Below, one piece after another: positions 1-4,041 of a DNA stretch of 5,511 bases. How positions within the stretch are numbered: the stretch's first letter is position 1; each line of letters begins with the position of its first letter. This DNA comes from Chloroflexota bacterium. Lineage in GTDB: Bacteria; Chloroflexota; Anaerolineae; J102. The stretch covers positions 1 through 5,511 of the forward strand of contig PIVW01000398.1 in NCBI GenBank assembly GCA_003353825.1. Direction: 5' to 3'. The position numbers and the translations under genes were made by a program. The notes under the pieces were generated by a model. That model was not told where the DNA came from, searched no databases, and saw only the letters and a program-made list of their open reading frames with translations.

Positions 1-2
1 TC

Positions 3-149
3 ACGACGATAAACGATGGTCTTGCCTTATTTTGGAAAAGGCCTAGACTCTGGCTGATAACGTTGGGGAACTATTTACATCGTCCATTTAATAAAGAAGT
101 TGTACGCATTCTTAATAAACGAGCACTAGTTGCTCATAACTTCATATGA
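3..149 (+). other. Short unassigned open stretch at left edge
   Basis: One frame is open from the window edge to a TGA at 147-149 (about 48 codons, ending ...NKRALVAHNFI). I do not recognise the peptide. After the TGA the same frame continues to about 185 and ends in TDQILTNE, which resembles the segment expected just before the helicase fragment in the next frame. It could therefore be decayed upstream helicase sequence or the tail of another gene. No ribosome binding site or start can be judged because the 5' side is missing. Confidence 0.2.
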
Positions 150-193
150 CTTCCGTCCAGTACTGATCAGATACTAACAAACGAGGTATCGGA

Positions 194-523
194 GTGGTCT
201 CTGAGCTAGGAGCTAAAGGCGTTAAATCATGTCATACATTTTCTGAAGATGGTCGTGAATCTAGAAGGAAAAAAATGGGGTTTTATATGGGCGATGCTCG
301 TATTAAGGCAACAACCCTTCACAGTTTTAAAGGTTGGGAGTCAAGAGCTATTGTAATTTTCATTGGTCAGTCAGTTGATAAAAAAACATTGGCTCTTATC
401 TATACAGGTCTAACACGATTAAAGAGGCATACAGAAGGAAGTTATTTAACCATTGTTTCTTGTGCAAATGAATTAATACCATATGGAAAAACATGGCCAA
501 AGTATGTCGAAAAAATGGCCTAA
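194..523 (+). pseudogene. C-terminal remnant of a UvrD-like SF1 helicase (cassette 1)
   Basis: The 109-residue open frame from a GTG matches only the C-terminal ATPase half of UvrD-like superfamily 1 helicases, which often have well over 500 residues. Visible are the ESRRKKMGFYMGD lead-in (about 22-34), motif V-like ATTLHSFKGWES (39-50), motif VI-like YTGLTRLKR (70-78, candidate arginine finger R75) and the family-typical tail PYGKTWP (96-102). Walker A, Walker B and the DNA-binding subdomains are absent, so it cannot be an active helicase alone. Upstream bases 165-185 read TDQILTNE in another frame, which fits a frameshift near 177-187. The GTG at 194 is therefore probably an internal valine. 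No clear ribosome binding site is present. The stop codon TAA lies inside the attC R'' box, a tight gene-to-site fit common in cassettes. A separately translated small protein is less likely. Confidence 0.72.
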
Positions 524-696
524 CAAAAGCATTCAGCGGCAGTTATAGATGTTCAGATAATGATTTTGACTTTTTGCCAGACTTTCCGCTGGTAGATACG
601 CCTACGGATCCAAAATCTTTTTCTGGAAGACTATAAAAGCGGCGTTCCGCTACGCTACACTCTGCTTTTAACTGCCGCTGATGCTAGGCGTTAGGT
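518..696 (+). other. attC: attC recombination site of cassette 1 (attC1, 179 bp)
   Basis: R'' is GCCTAAC at 518-524 and R' is GTTAGGT at 690-696. The left arm GCATTCAGCGGCAGTT (529-544) pairs with AACTGCCGCTGATGC (670-684) except for one extra T on the left arm. That matches the extrahelical base used by integron integrases to choose the bottom strand. The interior carries further hairpin potential: TAAAAGC (634-640) against GCTTTTA (664-670), and AGCGG (639-643) against CCGCT (647-651). Expected cleavage lies between 690 and 691. The site is longer than the other two and its interior shares little with them. Confidence 0.87.
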
Positions 697-743
697 GTCG
701 TAAAACCGCATTACACATAGAGTATAGGACAAAGATAGATTTC

Positions 744-1424
744 ATGGAATTTATCATCAACACTGATTTGCTCGAAAAATCTCGAGAGTTATTATTCAGG
801 CGCGATAAGCTATATTGGATTGTTGGAGGAGCGGACTCCGGCAAGACAACAATTTGCCAAGCTCTTTCGTCAAGATTTAATATTCCAGTCTATGATATGG
901 ACGCCCATATTTATGGCGCATATCACGGTCGATTTGAACAGGAACATCACCCCGTCAATAAGGCATGGTCGACATCACAGAATGGCTTAGCATGGCTGCT
1001 CGATATGTCATGGGATGAATTCGATAGTTTTAATCGAGCAGCAATACCTGAATATCTGAGCCTGCTGGCTGAAGACCTTGAAACAGTAAATGCGAATGGC
1101 AGCATACTAATAGATGGCGGAATATGCAATCCAGCATTAATTGCAAGTGTAATCTCGCCTAATCAGATCGTGTGCCTGGCAATGCCGGAACAGTCAAGCG
1201 TTACAATATGGGAAGAAAACGAAGATCGAAGTGCTATGAAAGAAATGATATATCATTTGCCTGAGCCAGAGAAAGCGTGGCAAAAATTCCTTGAATTTGA
1301 CAAATGTATCACAGATACAATTCTAAAAGAGTGCAAAGAAAACAATATTTCGGTGCGTATAAGAAATGAAGAAGAAGCCGTTGATGAATTCGCTAACAGG
1401 GTCGTGCGAGCATTAGGGATTTGA
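744..1424 (+). CDS. Uncharacterised P-loop NTPase / kinase-like protein (cassette 2)
   Basis: A 226-residue soluble protein with no signal peptide or membrane segment. Near the N-terminus a hydrophobic strand (YWIV) leads into a Walker A motif, GGADSGKT (28-35). DMDAH (51-55) follows at the place where shikimate-kinase-like and other small-molecule kinases carry substrate-binding acidic residues. A hydrophobic strand ending in an aspartate, ILIDGG (121-126), looks like Walker B. The stretch around 157-163 (EENEDRS) might be a lid. The charged C-terminal half is mostly helical in character. I infer an ATP- or GTP-dependent phosphotransferase or NTPase with unknown substrate. A frame-equivalent ATG at 681 lies inside attC1, so ATG 744 is preferred; it has only a weak, distant AGGA (726-729). 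It is the sole gene of its cassette. Transcription may come from upstream, since no convincing promoter is visible. Confidence 0.8.
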   Translation: MEFIINTDLLEKSRELLFRRDKLYWIVGGADSGKTTICQALSSRFNIPVYDMDAHIYGAYHGRFEQEHHPVNKAWSTSQNGLAWLLDMSWDEFDSFNRAAIPEYLSLLAEDLETVNANGSILIDGGICNPALIASVISPNQIVCLAMPEQSSVTIWEENEDRSAMKEMIYHLPEPEKAWQKFLEFDKCITDTILKECKENNISVRIRNEEEAVDEFANRVVRALGI

Positions 1425-1456
1425 TGGGTTATAAATAGGATAGTTCGTGATACGTC

Positions 1457-1583
1457 ACCCAACCCCGCGTAAACACTGGCTCGCCTTCGGCTCCGAGAAT
1501 CGGCGCGAAAATTTGCAAAGGTTGGCTTTTGTTAAATAATCGGGTGTTGCAAAGTCGGCTCGCAGCTTACGCCATCGTTAGGC
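1457..1583 (+). other. attC: attC recombination site of cassette 2 (attC2, 127 bp)
   Basis: R'' is ACCCAAC (1457-1463), fitting RYYYAAC, and R' is GTTAGGC (1577-1583), a perfect GTTRRRY. The inner arms GCGTAA (1467-1472) and TTACGC (1567-1572) are complementary, with further weaker pairing beside them (ACTG against CAGC). The 33 bases between the P-loop gene stop and R'' contain nothing recognisable. The interior block GGCGCGA followed by TTTGC also occurs in attC3 but not in attC1. Expected cleavage lies between 1577 and 1578. Confidence 0.8.
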
Positions 1584-1642
1584 CGCTAATCTATTCGAGG
1601 GGCCAAGTCTTGGTATTTTCGCAGTTTGTTTGCACTTATTGT

Positions 1643-1677
1643 TTGGCGATAATATCGAAGAGTGATATTATAGTTTT
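1643..1677 (+). promoter_or_regulatory. Predicted higBA promoter with overlapping inverted-repeat operator
   Basis: A perfect 8-base inverted repeat, ATAATATC (1649-1656) and GATATTAT (1664-1671), is separated by 7 bases. It overlaps a plausible sigma-70 promoter: TTGGCG (1643-1648), a 17-base spacer and TATTAT (1666-1671). HigA antitoxins autoregulate by binding palindromes over their own promoter, so this is the likely operator. With this -10 element transcription would begin at or next to the GTG at 1678. A second -10-like hexamer, GATAAT (1648-1653), would give a short leader. The repeat is seen directly; the promoter assignment is prediction. Confidence 0.62.
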
Positions 1678-1962
1678 GTGATTGAATCCTTCGCATCCAA
1701 AGAAACTGAAAAATTATTTCGTGGTCAAGTCTCAAGGAAGTTGCCGAGAGACATCCAGAGAACCGCCCGTCGTAAATTGCTTTATTTGCATGACGCCGAA
1801 GACATACAAGACCTGCGTGCGCCTCCAGGAAATCGCCTCGAAAAACTATCAGGTAACCGAGAAGGTCAATATAGCATTCGTATCAATGTCCAGTGGCGAA
1901 TTTGCTTTGATTGGGCAGATAACAAAGCCCGTGATGTAGAAATCGTAGATTACCATTTGTGA
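1678..1962 (+). CDS. higB: HigB-type toxin, RelE/ParE superfamily (cassette 3)
   Basis: The product has 94 residues, the usual size for HigB toxins, which cleave mRNA on the ribosome. The family pattern is visible end to end: MIESFASKETEKLF (1-14), SRKLPRDIQRTARRKL (19-34), the block around 54-60 (LEKLSGN), the core GQYSIRINVQWRICFDW (63-79) and the closing VEIVDYH (87-93). The start is GTG: an in-frame TGA at 1663-1665 excludes anything further upstream, and homologues begin at this residue. No Shine-Dalgarno sequence precedes it, and the predicted -10 ends only six bases before it, so translation may be leaderless or weak. The antitoxin gene follows after 10 bases, the toxin-first order typical of higBA. 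No frameshift or missing core segment is seen, so it is probably functional. Confidence 0.93.
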   Translation: MIESFASKETEKLFRGQVSRKLPRDIQRTARRKLLYLHDAEDIQDLRAPPGNRLEKLSGNREGQYSIRINVQWRICFDWADNKARDVEIVDYHL

Positions 1963-1972
1963 GAGAAAAATT

Positions 1973-2284
1973 ATGGAAGAAAGATTACCCCCAATTCATC
2001 CTGGCGAAGTACTGCTAGAAGATTTCATGAAACCATTAGAACTCAGCCAATATCGTTTAGCGAAAGATATTAGTGTGACGCCCATTCGTGTCAGTCAAAT
2101 CGTGAATGGAAAACGGTCAATAACTGTAGATACTGCGATGAGACTAGCGCGCTACTTTGGCACAAGTGCGGGTGTGTGGTTGCGGTTACAGGTTCGCTAT
2201 GATCTTGAAATTGCGGAGCAAGAATTAAGTGACCGTATCAATCGCGAAGTCAAGGTGTACGAGCAGCCAGCAATGAGTGTGTAA
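1973..2284 (+). CDS. higA: HigA-type antitoxin, XRE-family helix-turn-helix (cassette 3)
   Basis: A 103-residue HigA/VapI-type antitoxin. The family N-terminus PPIHPGEVLLEDFM (6-19) leads into an XRE helix-turn-helix, LSQYRLAKDISVTPIRVSQI (24-43), then NGKRSIT and the conserved TAMRLARYFGTSAGVWLRLQ (54-73). The tail (74-103) is charged and would contact the toxin. The protein neutralises HigB and is expected to repress the operon through the inverted repeat at 1649-1671. A purine-rich GAGAG about 7 bases before the ATG is a usable ribosome binding site, better than anything before higB, which would favour antitoxin supply. The stop at 2282-2284 lies 11 bases before attC3. Confidence 0.94.
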   Translation: MEERLPPIHPGEVLLEDFMKPLELSQYRLAKDISVTPIRVSQIVNGKRSITVDTAMRLARYFGTSAGVWLRLQVRYDLEIAEQELSDRINREVKVYEQPAMSV

Positions 2285-2295
2285 AACCAAAAGCG

Positions 2296-2418
2296 GCCTA
2301 ACCCAAGTTGTAGCAGACTCGGTTGCGCCGTAGGCAAAGCGGCGCGATTTGCCAAGTTTCGCCCTGGAAAAGCAACGTTCTGGGCCAACACGCTGTGCAG
2401 CTAAACTAATCGTTAGCT
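2296..2418 (+). other. attC: attC recombination site of cassette 3 (attC3, 123 bp)
   Basis: R'' is GCCTAAC (2296-2302). The opposite core is GTTAGCT (2412-2418), which departs from GTTRRRY at its sixth base. The left arm AGTTGTAGC (2306-2314) pairs with GCTAAACT (2399-2406) apart from one extra G on the left arm, the expected extrahelical base. Length and part of the interior (GGCGCGA then TTTGC) resemble attC2. It is the last attC in the window. The imperfect R' comes from the flanking side and suggests that the DNA to its right is not an ordinary cassette start. Confidence 0.78.
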
Positions 2419-2515
2419 GTTCAAAAACTTGAGGTTCTCTGGGATTTCGCGTGGTACGGATTTTATCCACACTATATCTAGGCGCTGGCACAACCAGCCA
2501 CTAGGTGTGAGGGCA
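2419..2515. other. Eroded junction between cassette array and restriction-modification operon
   Basis: These 97 bases have no intact gene. On the minus strand they contain PRYSVDKIRTTR followed by PQVFEQL, loosely like the RIYIDIKDTR...KV..L segment that follows in DUF3800 proteins. This may be the last decayed part of that gene, with a short internal deletion before it. The match is weak, and random sequence is possible. The short plus-strand open frame crossing this interval is antisense to the pseudogene and is not credible. Confidence 0.4.
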
Positions 2516-2836
2516 TCATCGACTGAAATTCGTGATCGTCACGCGAAGTCCCAAAGAGCCATCTGGGATAATGAGCGCTCGAAAGAAGAGGTCATCGTCA
2601 TCAAAATAATAGTCTACAAGATCAAGGTATAAAGCTTATTTTGATGGAGACACCTTTGTCCATTTGACCTCAAACTGTGGGCTCATACCATTTTTCTGCT
2701 TGATTTCCCTGAGTCGCACAGCGATCTCTCGGCTTTTTTCGAGCGGACACCACACGGCTCCCAACACCATAGCTTGCTGATGATCGTTTTCCAGGTGGCA
2801 TGATTCATCACAGTAGACATTGTATGTTTCACTCAT
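2516..2836 (-). pseudogene. DUF3800-family protein, broken by an in-frame stop and truncated
   Basis: The first 66 codons encode the DUF3800 N-terminus: VYCDESCHLENDHQQAMVLG (7-26) with the conserved Asp-Glu pair D10-E11, then WCPLEK and a region ending FEVKWTKVSPSK. A TAA at 2636-2638 stops it. In the same frame it continues as ALYLDLVDYYFDDDDLFFRA and LIIPDGSLGLR, again typical of the family, down to a TGA at 2516-2518. Frame seems lost near 2543, because another frame there reads DDHEFQSMM. The family usually has 200 or more residues, so the C-terminus is missing. The start ATG overlaps the hsdS stop (ATGA) and has a GGAGA ribosome binding site (2846-2850). DUF3800 genes often sit inside type I restriction-modification operons; their function is unknown. 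Translation would give only a 66-residue fragment. Confidence 0.82.
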
Positions 2837-4041
2837 ACGCTGATCTCTCCATACATCAAACGAGGCAAGAGCAGGTCACGGGCTTGGGCCAGTACAAGAT
2901 TCATCTGGGTCAGTCGATCAATCTGATCAATTTGAGAAGCGACATGGGCGTCGAATTGTTCAAAGGTAACCCGTGATGGGACAATACACTCGATGGCTGT
3001 GAACTTCGACTTACTAACGTTGGCCATCGTTGCCCCTCCCCCCATGCCTTCCAGGAGCGGCTTCATATCCTTTGCCATGAAAAACGTCCAGAATCTCATT
3101 ATCTGATCACGTGGGACAATTGCATTTATCTGTTGATTGGTCTGGGCAGGTGCAGCATTCATCGAAACTACGCCTACTGAACCGATGCAGGACACCAATA
3201 TCGATCTTGCGGGCAGCATTTTTGATTTTTGAGATGCAGCGCCCTCTTCAGATAGGCTCTCCGAAGTCTGGATAACCAGGGTGTTTCCGTGCATATCCGG
3301 TGTCTTGATAAAAGGAACACCATTCCCGTAGTAGGATTCATTTTTTTTGCTTGGCGTCTTTCCAGTTACGATCTGACCAATGTCACCGATGGTGCCCTTC
3401 TCCCACCCCACCGGCACGCCTTCCACAACCGCCACATGCTCGTACCCCGGAAAGCGCTGATGCACGAACCACTCCCGGTAGAGCAGCCTCGCCGCCTCTT
3501 CCAGCAACTGGATGCGCCGCCGGTTGTTCTTGATCAGGTCATCGTAAGCGGAAAGGATGCAGACGATGCGATCTTGCATTACTCGCGAGATTCGCGGGAT
3601 CTCAATTGTCCTCAAATCAGACAGATTTATGACTTGCTGCACAGCGCCCTGTGTTCGAGTAAAGAGTTGAGCGCGTCCCGAATGCGACCGCAAGAAATAC
3701 ATCACATAACGAGCGTTAGTTGTTGGCCGTAATGGAATGAGTCCTACTTGGCGCGCAATGTTTGCACCGGTTAAATGCTCTGGCACTACAGCAACTTCAC
3801 CAGGATTGCCCACAAGCGATACCAATAGCTCTCCACCTCGTAACAGCGTCCTCTTGTATTTGTCGGAAAGTTGTGGAGAAATGGTGCGCAATGCATCCTC
3901 GGCAATCTGTCCCTGAAAAACATCGCCTCCGCGAATGAAACGAACGCCATCATCAACTTCCGGGCCTGGTTTGACAACGCCGTATGTAATCTTTCGCTCG
4001 GATTCACACAGGCTTTCTAAAGTTTCAACTGCTACCTTCAT
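2833..4041 (-). CDS. hsdS: Type I restriction-modification specificity subunit HsdS
   Basis: A 402-residue subunit that recognises the bipartite DNA target of a type I system and bridges two HsdM copies. Two target-recognition domains are visible. TRD1 spans about 1-150 (RGGDVFQGQI 37-46; SLVGNPGEVAVVP 75-87). TRD2 spans about 205-360 (GWEKGTIGDIGQIVTGKTPSK 212-232; IKTPDMHGN 255-263; SCIGSVGVVS 294-303; QTNQQINAIVP 310-320). They are separated by a conserved helical spacer (SRVMQDRIVCILSAYDDLIKNN to LLYREWF, 152-192), and a second helix closes the protein (EQFDAHVASQIDQIDRLTQ 371-389). Length is normal and no frameshift is seen. The ATG overlaps the hsdM stop by ATGA, with GAGGAG at 4050-4055 as ribosome binding site. 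TRD-coding DNA is poorer in GC than the spacer, suggesting exchanged recognition domains. The target sequence cannot be predicted. Confidence 0.95.
   Translation of the reverse strand: MKVAVETLESLCESERKITYGVVKPGPEVDDGVRFIRGGDVFQGQIAEDALRTISPQLSDKYKRTLLRGGELLVSLVGNPGEVAVVPEHLTGANIARQVGLIPLRPTTNARYVMYFLRSHSGRAQLFTRTQGAVQQVINLSDLRTIEIPRISRVMQDRIVCILSAYDDLIKNNRRRIQLLEEAARLLYREWFVHQRFPGYEHVAVVEGVPVGWEKGTIGDIGQIVTGKTPSKKNESYYGNGVPFIKTPDMHGNTLVIQTSESLSEEGAASQKSKMLPARSILVSCIGSVGVVSMNAAPAQTNQQINAIVPRDQIMRFWTFFMAKDMKPLLEGMGGGATMANVSKSKFTAIECIVPSRVTFEQFDAHVASQIDQIDRLTQMNLVLAQARDLLLPRLMYGEISV

Larger units (their letters stand above)
1..2418 (+). mobile_element. Integron gene-cassette array, 3' portion (three attC sites)
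   Basis: Three units of gene or gene pair plus attC stand in the same orientation. Core heptamers of the form RYYYAAC and GTTRRRY bracket each site at 518/690, 1457/1577 and 2296/2412, with complementary inner arms. Cleavage between G and TT of each R' gives cassettes of 887 bp (691-1577) and 835 bp (1578-2412). The first cassette's left boundary is not identified. Cassettes in sedentary integrons usually lie with their 3' ends away from intI, so an integrase, if present, would be expected to the left of the window. No integrase is seen, so a cluster of attC sites lacking an integrase is equally possible. The unit spacing and the lack of other DNA between units are seen directly; the mobile history is inferred. 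Confidence 0.83.

Noticed and set aside
634..670. Hairpin TAAAAGC/GCTTTTA as a transcription terminator
   Set aside because: It lies inside attC1 and is better explained as part of that site's folded structure. There is no proper T-run after a GC-rich stem.
681..743. Longer start for the P-loop protein at the ATG in 681-683
   Set aside because: This start lies inside attC1, before the cleavage point at 690/691, so the codons would not travel with the cassette. Their translation is not domain-like. ATG 744 is the better start.
1603..1613. Short palindrome CCAAG-T-CTTGG upstream of higB
   Set aside because: Only five base pairs and far from the predicted promoter core. It could occur by chance and has no further support.
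2429..2632. Plus-strand open frame of 67 codons
   Set aside because: It is antisense to recognisable DUF3800 pseudogene sequence and resembles no known protein, so it is a shadow.
3289..3732. Plus-strand open frame of 147 codons
   Set aside because: It runs antisense through hsdS, which is a full-length, clearly recognised gene. The translation has no domain character.
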